From NCBI GenBank assembly GCA_963576565.1, contig OY755042.1:97148185-97212184 (forward strand): a stretch of 64,000 bases of DNA, read 5' to 3'. Each line of letters starts with the position of its first letter. Within the stretch, counting starts at the first letter, position 1. Shown here one piece after another: positions 1 to 11,531 of the stretch. The notes under the pieces were generated by a model that saw nothing but the letters and a program-made list of their open reading frames with translations, was not told the DNA's origin and did no database searches. Position numbers and translations under genes: made by a program. Source of the DNA: Aspidapion aeneum (taxonomy: Eukaryota; Arthropoda; Insecta; Coleoptera; Brentidae).

Positions 1-7
1 CAGACAT

Positions 8-41
<34 letters not shown>

Positions 42-182
42 GGCGCAACAAAAAAGTTTCAAAATCATCTGAATATAATAAAAGATATATAAAAATTTTT
101 GAAATCGGAGCTACTTTTTTTTTCTCGAAAAAATTAGGATCACCATAGCTCACACTACTATAGTATAGTATATGTGTGAGCT
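1..182 (-). mobile_element. Helentron-like repeat, family H1, cut by window edge
   Basis: Reverse-complement copy of the element at 23935-24651. It has a CAGA tetranucleotide array (about 1-42), then the same GGCGCAACA-containing segment, and ends in a hairpin with arms AGCTCACAC (147-155) and GTGTGAGCT (174-182). The rest lies beyond the left edge. Terminal palindrome next to a microsatellite resembles non-autonomous Helentrons (DINE-1/HINE type); that class is inferred. Confidence 0.6.
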
Positions 183-606
183 AATACACTTAAACCGGTC
201 TATAGACTTGATACTTAAACCCGGTCTAAAATGCTAAGTTCTTAGGTCTTAGTAAATACTGGTGGTAATTTTTTAAGTCATTAACGTTTTTTATCTTATT
301 ATTTTATTTTCGTATAATTTATTCGTAAAAATTACTGTCAAATCTTATAAGATCTAGATACTAAGATCTCTGGTTTAAATAGAGGCTTTTTCAGGCGGAA
401 AACGTAAAACGGAATGTCATTTGGTTCTTGGGAATTTGCAAGGTGCCTGGCCTACTTAAATTAAAGGCCTTAAGTTTAAACTCAAAGAATGAATTCTGGG
501 AAATTGCTATACTTAAAGTCCTCCTATGTTGACATATTTGGATATAATATATTTGGATATAATTATAATATATAATAACAAAAACATTTGATTTAAAAAA
601 CAAGCG
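183..606. other. AT-rich unassigned DNA
   Basis: No coding signal or clear repeat structure seen. Open frames here are short and low-complexity. Confidence 0.5.
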
Positions 607-912
607 AAGTACGCGAAAATGGTGTTCCGAAAAAACAATTGAGATAAAAGTAAAGCCAAGTTCTCCAATATAAATTTCAAAATTAAAGGTTCTTACTAGT
701 TTGGAAATGTTTTTTTTTAAACTTTGCTATTACAGCCAAACTTCTTTATGTTTAATTTAGCGATGTGCCTAAGAGTCATTTGCAGGCGTAATAACCAAGT
801 TTAGAAAAATATTTCCAAGCTAGTAAGAACCTGTCATTTTGAAATTTGTATTGGAGAACTTGGCTATACTTTTATCTCGATTTTTTTTACGGAATACTAT
901 TTGCGCGTACTT
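607..912. mobile_element. MITE with about 110-bp inverted arms
   Basis: Long terminal inverted repeats: the left arm (607 to about 715) starts AAGTACGCG and includes GCCAAGTTCTCCAATA; the right arm (about 806-912) is its diverged reverse complement ending CGCGTACTT. The spacer is about 90 bp and noncoding. No clear target-site duplication was found, so the superfamily is unassigned. Confidence 0.6.
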
Positions 913-2110
913 ATTTTACAGAAATTTTTTGTTATGATTTCACTCCTTTTTTAAAGGATTTTTTATCATAGTTCCAAAGAAATTCAAGGAACCCTAGAAG
1001 ACGCATCCCCATTATATAATACGCAAATTCATTCATCATGCATGAAATCTCAGAAAATTTCGCCGAATCCTCGCAGGCAACACTGTAAGAGGTATAAAAG
1101 AGAAATCGATGAAAAACCATGGGCGTGCAGATTTTGTTGAAAATAAAATAAATAATTATATACATTTTCCTATAAAATTTTTGCACCCAAAATTATAAAA
1201 TTTAAATAAGTGTAAAATATTACCGGTACACCTTTGACAGCCATTCTATTTAAAGGACTCTTTTTAAAGAATAATTTTTTTTATCGATTTATAATATTAG
1301 AAATCAATAACTTATTTACAGCTGGTAATATCCGTAGTTTTGATTTTTATTATTTTTCCCTAAAGATAAGAAATCTACTTTATATTATTTTTTCTGGATA
1401 TAGAAAAGTGTTACTTTAATCCCAAAAATTTAAAACACAGGTAAAAGTGTTTCTTTTTATTTCAAATTGTCAAAGGTGTTTTTTTAGCTTTTTACTCTTT
1501 CACCTTGGTAATACATTGCTCTTAGTAAATTTTTTACAGTAAGTAGATTTGTTCTGTTAAAAAAAGTCAAAACTCCGAATTATATACTCAGACCTTGAGG
1601 ATTTAAAGAGTCTATTTGATCCCCTAGTGTACAAGGTGCATTTTCGAAACTTTTGGGTGTTTTCGGTTTCTATGTTTATAATATTGATAGGCGATGTTTA
1701 CCATCATTATTCTATTCAAATTAAAGCACAGTAAGGTGTAGTCGTTTTTTCTTCAATCTTCTCTAGAAGTTCCCGAAACCACCCAAATGATAAAAATGGG
1801 ACAGCCTATACTTATAATATAGATTTTTTGTTATATTTTATAAGCAAAACTCTTGCCTCGAAAGAAAAAGCACTCATTGGTTTATTTTACCAAAATCCAT
1901 TCATTAGTTTATTAAACTCTAGAAATTAGTTTTTTAGAAAATATTTGGTATGAGTCTGTGTTTTTTTACATTTGCAAATGTTAAAAAATATGACTTATTC
2001 AGTTTTATCAACAAAATACTTTTGATTTCCATAAAAAAATCTATTTAATATTTATTTACCAAATAAATAAAAATGAAAAAATTATTATTTATAATTAAGT
2101 GATTATTATA
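913..2110. other. AT-rich unassigned DNA
   Basis: About 1.2 kb without a gene. Only short AT-rich open frames (for example 932-1186 on the minus strand and 1234-1419 on the plus strand), with no recognisable domain and composition expected of chance frames. Confidence 0.5.
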
Positions 2111-2770
2111 CAGGGTGTTCCATAACTTAGGCGCCATAGTGCAGCAGGTGATAGAGGAGGTTATTTCCAAGAAAAAAGTTTATATAACATGGGGTCAACA
2201 TTCATCTGTTTTTAAGATATAGGATTTTTAAAGAGGAGTGGGTGAAAACGGGTTATACAAAAAAAAATCTGTCACAGCCAGCTGAATACTCAGCTAATTC
2301 TAATTAAAAAATGTGGTACTCCTTTTTTGATAATATTACAAGTGGAGGAGGTACGGGCTGTCAAAATAACCTCGAAAATGTATAAAAAATAATAATTTTT
2401 AAATTAATTTTTGCTTTCTCTTTTAAAAAATATCAATAATATTTCATTATTATGTCTCGCTAGAGACTTGTTTTTATTAACAAAAAATATTTAAAAAACA
2501 TTGCATTTAATATGGCATTCATAAAAGTTCATACCAAAAAAATAGTATTTTCTAAAAAAATTGACTGACAAACTTTTTTCAAATTAATTTTTTTAAATTA
2601 ATTTCAATTTACTGCTTTTGTTCTAATACAAGACTACGCAATTTCATATTTTTACTGCGTTTTTTTAAAAAGTTATTATCACAAAAGTTAAAAAAATAAC
2701 AAGTTTTTGATCAGACATGACCTCCTCTATCACTTGTTGGTCTATGGCCCCTAAGTTATGGGACACCCTG
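2111..2770. mobile_element. TA-flanked MITE, family M1 (copy 1)
   Basis: Starts CAGGGTGTTCCATAACTTAG and ends with the inverted version, ATGGGACACCCTG. The arms match for about 50 bp. TA lies immediately outside both ends (2109-2110 and 2771-2772), the duplication left by Tc1/mariner-type insertion. The interior is AT-rich and noncoding. A second copy in reverse orientation begins at 8878. Confidence 0.75.
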
Positions 2771-3834
2771 TATATACAAACATTATTAAATTTGGCAAAT
2801 ATAAGAATTAAGAACAATATTTTAATCCATTTGACTCAAGGCTCTCTTTTAATTAATCACCAGGGACTATGCAGTAAGTGAAAAGGAAGTTAAAACTCTT
2901 TTTTTTCTGTGTAAAAGTAGGTACTACCTTTTTTCTTCTTATAGTTATATTTGTTAATTCTAACTACTTTTTTACATCATTACATGATGATCGAACATCA
3001 AAAACAACCAGTGAAATATATTATGTATACTTTATAATAAAAAGAGATAGTTGAATATTTAACTACTAACCACTAGTAGTAAGTAGTTTTCTTAATTTGA
3101 ACTAGTCTTTAACACCTGACCTTGGGCAAGGCATTTGGTACAAGATAGTGCCTACTAGGTGCTAAACGAACATACTGAGGATCAAAGTGGTCAGAACAAA
3201 GACATGCCCATTTTTTTCCTTATTAAGGCCAATAATCTCCCTCCAAAGCTCTCTCTTGTTTGGATCAGGGGAACCTAGTAAACTCATAAATTTGAATATT
3301 TTTAAAATGTTTAATAACTGTACAGTAGCATGACATAACATAACATCACAGAGTGAAAATGGTTGTTTACATAGGAAATATATTTTTTAGAGTTATATAT
3401 TATTGCCAGAATAAATTAAGAAACTTTTCCAAAAAAACCCAAACACTAGAGGTGGGAAACTAAGGGAATTTGCAACAATAAATAATGTTTCTTAAAACTT
3501 CTTTGTAAAATAAATCACTAATATTTTGTAAAAAAAGTTATAAACCACACCACTGCCTTACCAAATCGTAAACAATATGACGGTTTCTGGAAGAGATTCA
3601 AACTTACCGGTGAAATGATAAATCCAGCCACTTCTCGTCACTTTTGTCACACAGAATGCACTTCTTAGGCATTTTTAAAGTTATTTAATAAAAAAAAATC
3701 TTTATTTTGTGATAAATATTGCAAAAAACAACGAAAACGCAGGTTTATTCGGATAACCTCTCAAAGGCAACAATAAATGATGCAAGGGTGACGTTTGGTC
3801 TACATGGTTGCCGCTATTAATTTTTTTTCTGAAA
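2771..3834. other. AT-rich unassigned DNA
   Basis: No gene or clear repeat seen. The open frame at 3702-3893 (minus) overlaps the start of the next inverted repeat and looks fortuitous. Confidence 0.4.
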
Positions 3835-4610
3835 AATAGCGAACAAAAATCAGTTTTTTGCATTTTACGCGAGAACGATAAGTCGTAGGGCAAAATTTAT
3901 TGTATGAGAAATATTACCCATAGGATTCCCTACAATCGGTCTCCATAGTCTATAGGTACTACAACCACACGTTTAGAAGAAAATTTCAAAAAATTATGTT
4001 TTTTGCAATTTATGCAAAAACGGTAAGTCATAAAAAAAAACTTTATTGACATAAAATGATCAAGACACAATTCTCTACAATGCGACAATGACAATTTACA
4101 GCTCTACAACCATATGTGTTGAAGACAGAGGGTGCCGAAAATGACCATTATATACTTTTTTGCGTTTTACGCAAAAACCATAAGTCATAGAGCTGTGACT
4201 CACATAGGTGAATTGTAGAGAATGGCGTCCTGGAGATTTCTTGTCTATAGTGTGTTTGTCTAGGATCTACCGTTTTTGAATAAAATAAAATAATAGTTTT
4301 TGCAAATTTGGCGCCCTATATATTCTACACGTAGTTGTAAACCTGTGGCCCAAAAGGAAAGAATGTAGAAAATTGTGTCCTTTAACATTTTATGTTTATA
4401 AAGTTTCTTTCTACGACTAAAAAAAACACAATTTTTGACAACTTAGCTGCCATCTACCTTCTAAACATGTTGTTGTAGACCTATAGACTATGGAGATTGA
4501 TTGTAAAGACTCGTATGGGTAATATTTCTCTAAAATAAAATTCTTCTCTACGACTTACCGTAAAATGCAAAAAACTGATTTTTGTCAATTTTGGTGCCCT
4601 CTATCTTCTA
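3835..4610. repeat. Large inverted repeat of about 0.78 kb
   Basis: The left side contains CAGTTTTTTGCATTTTACG, GATAAGTCGTA, GAGAAATATTACCCATA and CTCCATAGTCTATAGG in that order (3849-3960). Each recurs in reverse complement and reverse order at about 4480-4590. The middle carries further diverged copies of the GCAAAAACxxTAAGTCATA module. This is a foldback-type arrangement; no end motif or target duplication was identified. Confidence 0.6.
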
Positions 4611-5007
4611 TACATGTAAGTCTAGAGCTATAACCTTTAAGAAAAATTGTAAAGGAATTTTTGAAGTGTAAACTTCTTTAGGCGCGTTTAGTAGTTTTTG
4701 TGGGTACTGAATTGAACTGAGCCGTCAGACTCGGCTATGTAACGCTCATTCGGGTGAAGTCGGCTCGAGTCGACTAACTGTGAGAGGAACATTCAGCGAG
4801 CAATATGATGATGCAGATGAAGGCCAGTATTATTAATTTCGCCTTGTTAAAGTTTACACTTCTGCCATGTGGTCTTAAGCACACACATTTTTTTTTGTCA
4901 ACAAAGGTTTTCTCTGCGACGTTCCATTTTCGCGTAAAATCAAATCAAAAAGCTTTTTGAGTTTTCCAGAGTTGCCCAGGGGAGTTTTGTAGACTAATTT
5001 TTTTAAG

Positions 5008-5009
<2 letters not shown>
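4611..5009. other. Unassigned, with a short GC-rich patch
   Basis: No gene seen. A slightly GC-richer patch near 4715-4800 (GAACTGAGCCGTCAGACTCG) breaks the AT-rich background and is unexplained. Confidence 0.3.

Positions 5010-5062
<53 letters not shown>
5010..5062. repeat. (TA)n microsatellite
   Basis: About 26 uninterrupted TA dinucleotides, with degenerate TA-rich sequence continuing to about 5077. Confidence 0.95.
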
Positions 5063-5075
<13 letters not shown>

Positions 5076-5387
5076 TATATAAAGAAGAGGTTTTTTTAAC
5101 TTTCGTGATCAAAACATTTAACTTAAATTTATTTGGACTAAAAGCAAGAGTTATTTTTATACCGAAAACATTTGTAGTGAGAACAATAATTAATAGTTAA
5201 AAGTGCAGTTTAGTCATCTGGTTTTAATAACTTTTTAAATACCACCTAGGAATACAAAACTAATAAACTATTTATGAACTCTAACCTCACACCAAAGAAA
5301 TTTAATTACACTTACTTTCAGTTGAACGTTTTTCACACTTAAATGGAGTCCCGTTTTTTTCAGAAAACCGAAAACCAAATCAATATT

Positions 5388-5535
5388 TTAAACTGCGCAT
5401 TCGCTACCGTACTTTTTCTTCTCACATAAAATATCTCCCTCTCAGCTGTGGTCGAGCATATGTGAAGTTAGTAAGTGGAAGATAATTTTATGTGATCAGA
5501 AAGAGAGAGGTGCGCATGTGCAGTTAAAAAAAATG
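5388..5535. repeat. Diverged inverted repeat, MITE-like
   Basis: The left arm begins ACTGCGCATTCGC and includes CACATAAAATATCT. The right arm in reverse complement reads ACTGCACATGCGC then CACATAAAATTATCT. Arms are about 50 bp with roughly three-quarters identity by eye. Insertion ends are unclear. Confidence 0.45.
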
Positions 5536-5588
5536 GTTTGCATTACAGAATATCGCCGCTAGTTATTTTGTGTTTTTGCAAAAAACAA

Positions 5589-5694
5589 GCTCAAGTTGGT
5601 TGACTGCACAAAAATTGCAATTTTGTGCTAATCGTTGTACGTTCTATAAAAATCGACAATCAACAATCTTCGAAAAAAACCAACTTTAGCTGAT
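5589..5694. repeat. Short inverted repeat
   Basis: AGCTCAAGTTGGTT at the left pairs with the reverse complement AGCTAAAGTTGGTT at the right, about 75 bp apart. Small and possibly a relic. From here to about 6240 nothing else is evident. Confidence 0.35.
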
Positions 5695-6239
5695 TATTTC
5701 TAATTTATACTTTCCTTTTAATTCAAAATAGATAAGGATTTAAACCGCCACATAGATCTATAAAAACAGGGACTTAAAAGCAAATGTTTTATGATTTTTG
5801 TTAAGTTTAGGTACCTATGTAAACAAAAATTTACCGAATGATTATTGGATAACATATTCTAACTTAAAAAAAAAACTTTTTTCAAACATTTATATACATA
5901 TGTGCATATAGTCACACAGACAGACATGCATACATACATATCTAGAGGTTATACTTACAACCTATAATTAAATTGTATAGAAAAACATTATTAATGATAA
6001 GATCTCAAAAAAAAGTCAATGAAAACAATCCTTTTCTCACATAGGATGGTAAACATATTCTATTACAGGTACATGTATAGCAATCCAAAACGTAAGCCGA
6101 ATTCAATAACAAAATATTCTTTTGATTTTTATTAGTTACCATTTTACTTATGTACCTACATCAAAATTACAAGTTATAAAAGTACTGGCAACATTGTTGC
6201 GAATTTGAAAGAAATCCCCAGTATAATACTTTTTGTGTC

Positions 6240-7182
6240 TGATGAAGTTTAGGATTTCTATACGGGGTCTACCTTTAGTTGAATGTTTTTGCATAGTTCC
6301 TATCAGCCTTCCAAAGCTGAGCTCTCTAGCGTTTCTGGAAGTGGCAATGTTTGTTTTTCAGAACTTTACATTTATAGGGGAGGGAAGTAAATTAAAATGT
6401 TGGTGTATTTAAATTTTTTCCTATAGTTTTACCACTGTTCTTATCAGTCTTCCAAAGCTCTCAGGTCTCTAGCGTTTCTGAAAGTGGCCAATGTTACTTT
6501 TACATAACTTTACATTTATAGGGGAGGGAAGTAAATTAACATTTTGGGGTTTTCTAATTTTTTTCCACAGCTTTATCAAAGTTCTTATCGACGTTCCAAA
6601 GCTCAGCTCTCTAGCGGTTCTGGAAGTGGGCAATGTTACTTTTACATAACTTTATATTTATAGAGGAGGAAAGTAAATAAAAATTTTGAGATGTTTTAAT
6701 TTTTTTCCATATTTTTATTATAGTTCCTACCAGTCTGCCAAAGCTTAGTTCTCTAGAGTTTCTGGAAGTGGGCAATGTTACTTTTACATAACTTTACATG
6801 TGTAGGGGAGGGGAGTAAATTAGAATTTTGTGGTTTTTTGATTTTTTGCAAGGGTTTGGTCATAATTTCTATCAGTCTGTCAAATTTTAGCTTGGTAGCA
6901 TGTTTGGAAGTACAGTAGAATTTTGATGATCTATACATGAATGAGTTTCAACTTCGACGTTTTTTGAAATTTCGTAACCACTTTACTACTATATGGTAGT
7001 CTATAAAACTTGGAGGAGTTGTTAACTCTATGAAGATCTACGACCACAGGTTACCCAACTGGGTGATTCGTGCTACGACTGTGCAAAGTTTGAGTTTCGT
7101 AGCTCATTCCGAAGTAGAGTTTTAGTTTCAAGAAAAGATGGTACGGCCGTTTGCGCGAACAAAGTTTTTCGTCCAAAGGTCT
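6240..7182 (+). repeat. 142-bp tandem repeat and family Z unit
   Basis: Five diverged units with a regular period of about 142 bp. The landmark CTAGCGTTTCTGGAAGTGG and its variants start near 6326, 6469, 6611, 6753 and 6895. Each unit also has CTTTACATTTATAGGGGAGG and a T-rich stretch. A non-tandem portion follows (6930-7180) containing GTGCAAAGTTTGAGTTTCGT. Related copies are at 37040-37800 and, inverted, at 47100-47330, so this is a dispersed element with a tandem core. No coding capacity. Confidence 0.7.
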
Positions 7183-7391
7183 TAACTATTGTTTGTAACT
7201 ATTGTTTGTAACTATTGTTTGTAACTATTGTTTGTAACTATTGTTTGTAACTATTGTTTGTAATTATTGTTTGTAACTATTGTTTCTAACTATTGTTTGT
7301 AACTATTGTTTGTAAGTTTTAGTTTGAAGAAAAGATGGTACTGCAGTTTGTAACTATTGTTTGTAACTATTGTTTGTAACTATTGTTTTAC
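7183..7391 (+). repeat. 13-bp minisatellite, AACTATTGTTTGT
   Basis: About ten near-perfect copies at 7183-7313 and about three more at 7350-7391. Each block is preceded by nearly the same segment (AGTTTxAAGAAAAGATGGTAC), so the arrangement is a duplicated flank-plus-array unit rather than one simple array. Confidence 0.9.
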
Positions 7392-7437
7392 TCAATTTTA
7401 TTTGTTTTTTAAGGTGGACAAAAAACCTTATGTAATA

Positions 7438-7844
7438 CACGGTAAAAAAATTTGTCACAGATCAAAGCAAACTGCGTTGAAGTAAAATAATTTGTGCTTT
7501 CCTATTTACCAAGAGAATATTTTCTTGATATAGCACAAAAAATGTCTTGCCCTTTATTTTAATGTGAAACAGAAATTATTTTATTATAAATTGGAACTGA
7601 ATTAATCTAAGACACCGTTTTCTCTGGAAGCAAAATATTACTTATATGAAGACAATTTGCTTTGTTTCAAAATGGAGTAAACTGAAACAAAATAATTAAA
7701 GAAGTAAAATAAAGTCTCATGTCAAGATTAAACGCTGCGTTGGACTAAAAAGAAATATTTAAATTCAAAACAAATTGTTTTAAGGTAAAACAGTTTATTC
7801 AAGAAAGGTACGTGTTTTCATTGTAGACAATTTTTTTTACCGTG
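7438..7844. mobile_element. TA-flanked MITE, family M2 (copy 1)
   Basis: Ends are CACGGTAAAAAAATTTGTC and the inverted GACAATTTTTTTTACCGTG, with TA outside both. Copy 2 is at 10292-10697 in the same orientation and aligns along the full length. The interior is noncoding, with a repeated AAGAAATATTT/TTCAAAACAAATTGTTTTAA flavour. Confidence 0.8.
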
Positions 7845-7846
7845 TA

Positions 7847-8397
7847 GAGCAAAACGACTCTAAGATTTCAATTAAGGCGGCCTAAATTATACAGAATTAA
7901 ATGTCAGATAGATATAAATTAACTTTCAAAAAGTTCAAAATTCTGGCTTGTGCAATGGCCTCTGTTATCTGTTACCCCAGCAAAAGGGGCGCTAAAAGCA
8001 GAAGGTTCAGGGATAACCAGGGGAGGAAATTAAAAGCGATAAAGTTTTTGGTCTAATTAGTTACAAAAATTGTTATAACACAAGGCCGATTATTTTCCAG
8101 ACAAAATTTTCGCAGGCGTTTTTCTCAAGATTTCATGCAGACAAGAATCGGAAATTATCAGAAGATAACTTAACATTTTCAAAATTACGGACAAGAAGAG
8201 GCAATTCGGAATTGAAATTTGAAATTTAAATTTTTGGTTTAAATATGCCTTGTAGGTATTATAAATACGACAGCAGCTATATTAAACACAAAATATAAAA
8301 TAAATAAAGTAAAAAACTTTAAACTTTTAAGTTAAGACACGCATCTGTTTTATACTTAAAATTAATGTTGAATAATTCAAATTAAGAACCCCTAGAT
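7847..8397. other. Unassigned DNA
   Basis: No gene, array or inverted repeat seen. Confidence 0.4.
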
Positions 8398-8505
8398 ATG
8401 CAACCCAACAAACTTAATAACAGCAGCGGACAGATGGCTCTGCCGTGTCATAATTGGAACTACATGAATATACGGCAGAGCCATCTGCTGCTATTAAGTT
8501 TACAT
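8398..8505. mobile_element. Palindromic MITE, family M3 (copy 1)
   Basis: The arms carry CAGATGGCTCTGCCG and its complement around a loop of about 25 bases containing GGAACTACATGAATA. The right arm lacks the four bases TCCG that copy 2 (34777-34869) keeps. The flank TATGCAACCCAACAAACTTA is shared by both copies in opposite orientation, so it belongs to the element. Confidence 0.75.
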
Positions 8506-8877
8506 AGCGAAGTCGTTAGTAGTCGTCACTACTCCAACTTGAGTCGGTAAAAACAAGGCACATATTTAGCGATTTTTGAGGAATTCGATCCAATTGTCCG
8601 ATATTTTTGTAAAAAATAAATCATTTAGAATAAAGACGGTTAAACGTATATTATATTCTAAACAGATTTTCGAAGGCATCGTTCGACTGCAGATAAACAC
8701 GAAACGCCTTCAAAACTCCCAGAAAATTCTAGGAAAATTCCTCAAAAACAGGCGTCGACCTATTTATAGCCTCCATCTTTGAGTTGGTAGATCGATAAAT
8801 ATTCAGAAAAAGTTTGCATTAAACTTTATAGAAAAATAAACTATTATGCACTATAAGAACTGTTTTCTCAACCTATA

Positions 8878-9665
8878 CAGGGTGTACCATAATTTAGGGG
8901 CCATAGGCCAACAGGTGATAAAGAAGGTCTTGTCTGATAAACAAGTTCCTATAAGGAATGGGTTCGGTTCGGTTCGGTTCGGTTCGGTTCGGTTCGGTTC
9001 GGTTCGGTTCGGTTCGGTTCGGTTCGGTTCGGTTCGGTTCGGTTCGGTTCGGTTCGGTTCGGTTCGGTTCGGTTCGGTTCGGACCCTTTCTTTGTCGAGA
9101 TACCAGAGCATCAAAGTTGGCGATTTTTTAAACTTTTCTGATAATAACTTTTAAAAAAAACGCAGTAAAAATATGAAATTGCGTAAAGTCGTGTATTAGA
9201 ACAAGAGCAATAAATTGAAATAAAAATTATTTTGAAAAAAATTAGTCTGTCAATTTTTTTTTTTACAATTTTTTTGGTATAAACTTTTTTAATTTCCATA
9301 TTAAACGCAATGCTTTTTTTTTCTCTAGCGAGACATAATAATAAAATATTATTGATATTTTTTGAAAGAATAAGTAAGCAAAAAATATATATTTTTTTAA
9401 TTATTATTTTTTATAAATTTTTGTAGGTTATTTTGACAGACTGTATATCCTCAAATTGTAATTTTATCAAAAAAAGGAATACCACATTTTTGAATCACAA
9501 TGAGCTGAGTATTTAGCTGGCAGTGACAGATTTTCTTTTTTTTCTAAAACCCTTTTTCCCCCACTCCTCTAACTTTAAAAATCCTTTATCCTAAAAACAG
9601 ATGTGTGATGACCCCCATGTTATATAAACTTTTTTGTCGGAAATAACCTTCTCTATCACCTGCTG
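8878..9665. mobile_element. MITE family M1 (copy 2), truncated
   Basis: Starts CAGGGTGTACCATAATTTAG with TA just outside, and matches the reverse complement of the 2111-2770 copy. The far end stops matching after CACCTGCTGC near 9660, so one terminal repeat is lost. A large GGTTC array (8959-9081) lies inside, absent from copy 1. Open frames here on both strands are this array read in several frames and are not genes. Confidence 0.75.
8959..9081 (+). repeat. (GGTTC)n pentanucleotide array
   Basis: About 24 uninterrupted TTCGG units inside MITE M1 copy 2. Both strands stay open in every frame, giving artefactual FGSVR- and NRTEP-type repeats. The same pentamer forms the core of the foldback element at 25357-26960. 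Confidence 0.95.
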
Positions 9666-10069
9666 CGGGAGTGTGGGTTAAAACTAAATATAAAAAAGAT
9701 ATTGTTTCAAAACAAGTCGTGAAGTCAAATCAAGTTGCTTAAGTGAAGACAATATTTTTGAAAAAATAAGTTTTCTAGATTTTTCGTGTGTATGGTCCGG
9801 TTTGGTTGGTTCGGTCGTCAAGCAAAAAATATAACATTTTTAAATCAGAAAGATAGCGAGAAAGACAGAGATATATACAGTGAAACCTTCAATAAGCGGA
9901 CACTCACGGTTTCGTCGATTTTGTCCGCTTATTGGAGGTGTCTGCTAAAGAGAGAGAACTGCGAAAATTTAATATATATTTATTATTAAACGTACATACT
10001 TATAATAAAACAGGACAACACAAACGGACAATAATTAACACTTATAAATAGAAAATCGGTAAAAAATCA

Positions 10070-10867
10070 GGTAAACTTAGGAAGCTTTTATTTCTTTCAA
10101 TTAAGTGACAAAAACCCTTCATATCCTTCAAAACAATAACGGGTAGGTCGTCGATACCAAACCAAAATACGTTATACCATGAACAAATCTTTTAAATAAA
10201 AATAGGAAAAAACCAAACAAATAAAAGATTTATAACTTTAATCATAAACTATAAAAAGCAAAATTAAAAATAAAGTATTTAAATTAACCTACACGGTAAA
10301 AAAATTTGTCTTAGATTAAGGCAAACTGCTTTGAAGTAAAATTATTTGTGCTTTTCTATTCACCAAGAGAATATTTTCTTGATATAGCACAAAAAATGTC
10401 TTGCCTTTTATTTTAATGTGAAACAGAAATGTTTTATTATAAATTGGAACTGAATTAATCTAAGGCACCGTTTTCTCTGGAAGTAAAATATTACTTATAT
10501 GAAGACAATTTGCTTTCTTATAAAATGGACTATACTGAATGAAAACAATTAAAGAAGAAAAATAAAGTCTTATTTCAAGATTAAACGCTGCGTTAAACTA
10601 AAAAGAAATATTTTAATTCAAAACAAATTGTTTTAAAGTAAAACAATTTATTGAAGAAAACAACGTGTTTTCGTTGTAGACAAATTTTTTTACCGTGTAT
10701 ATAAGTTAAGTTTGGCAAAATTGTTGGAATATTTACAAATTATATATCTTTGCCTTAAAATAGTCAAAATCCTTCAAATTCAAAAAAACCTTCAATCCTT
10801 CAATAGTCAAAATTTTTGTTCAAAACCTTTCATATTGAAGGAAAACTTTCAAATCTGACAACACTGC
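10070..10867 (-). mobile_element. hAT-like MITE relic nested in pogo element
   Basis: The right end, in reverse complement, reads CAGTGTTGTCAGATTTGAA and continues as a copy of 29748-30115, which has the same ATTGAAGGATTGAAGG core. The left end is diverged. The element is split by MITE M2 at 10292-10697. Confidence 0.55.
10292..10697. mobile_element. MITE family M2 (copy 2)
   Basis: Ends CACGGTAAAAAAATTTGTC and GACAAATTTTTTTACCGTG, with TA at 10290-10291 and 10698-10699. Full-length match to 7438-7844. It sits inside the hAT-like relic, making it the youngest layer of a three-level nest. Confidence 0.8.
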
Positions 10868-11240
10868 TCCGCTCCGTATTAAAACGGAAGAAGGTAATTC
10901 CTTGGCTGCAGAGTGCGTTGTTGCCAACATACTACATAATATTTATGCCCCTGTTGTGCAGTGCTTCGTCCCGTTGTCAGAGGTTCGCGTCCGGTTAAGG
11001 GAGGTTTTAGAATTTTTTAACAAAAAAAAATTGTCCGCGTCCGGTTATTAGAGTGTCCGGTTATAGAAGTGAATTTTACATGTAAAGAAATAGGCAAAAG
11101 CTTGGTTCCAACAGATTTGTCCGCCTAAAGGGAGTGTCCGCTTAATAGAGGTGTCCGCAAGAAGAGGTTTTACTGTGTTTAGTAAATTTTAGTGGTGGTA
11201 TATGATTATTTATGTGATAAATAAATTTGATGTCAAATAG

Positions 11241-11531
11241 AATAGACACTTATTGGAATAAAACCTGACCTTATTTAAAAATCGACCCTATGGTGACAGA
11301 TTTACATATAAAAAGCAGCTGGTCTGCTTCAAAATTCGGCCTTTGTGTATTTAAAAACCGGATTTATTAGTGTCCGTATTTATTAAATGAAAGTTAGCGT
11401 CTTTATTATTAAATTTGGCTTTGGTATGTCAATTTTGAGAGGGCAGCTGTTAGTTTTCTGTGTAAATGTTTCAAAATAAAGTCGACTCTAAAATAAAGTC
11501 AGTTTTTATTCCAATAAGTCCCTATTGTCTC
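11241..11531. mobile_element. MITE with ACTTATTGGAATAAAA inverted ends
   Basis: The left side reads AATAGACACTTATTGGAATA. The right side in reverse complement reads CAATAGGGACTTATTGGAAT followed by matching AAAACTGAC and TTTATTT segments. Arms are about 45 bp. Related CAATAGxGACTTATTG sequences at 29169 and about 30295 suggest a dispersed family. The interior is noncoding. Confidence 0.6.

Larger units (their letters stand above)
9878..11175. mobile_element. Pogo/Tigger-like element with nested insertions
   Basis: The left end CAGTGAAACCTTCAATAAGC is preceded by TA. The right end reads GAGGTTTTACTG. Subterminal repeats of GTGTCCGCTTA occur at both ends. Outer parts match the 33312-33968 element in reverse orientation. 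The middle is filled by later insertions: a CAGTGTTG-type hAT MITE relic (about 10070-10867) which itself holds MITE M2 (10292-10697). No transposase reading frame survives here. Confidence 0.75.

Noticed and set aside
1..45. CRISPR-like regular repeats
   Set aside because: All short-period arrays in the window are uninterrupted micro- or minisatellites without unique spacers, in a eukaryotic context.
8846..9154. FGSVR and NRTEP repeat proteins on opposite strands
   Set aside because: Same pentamer array inside a MITE.
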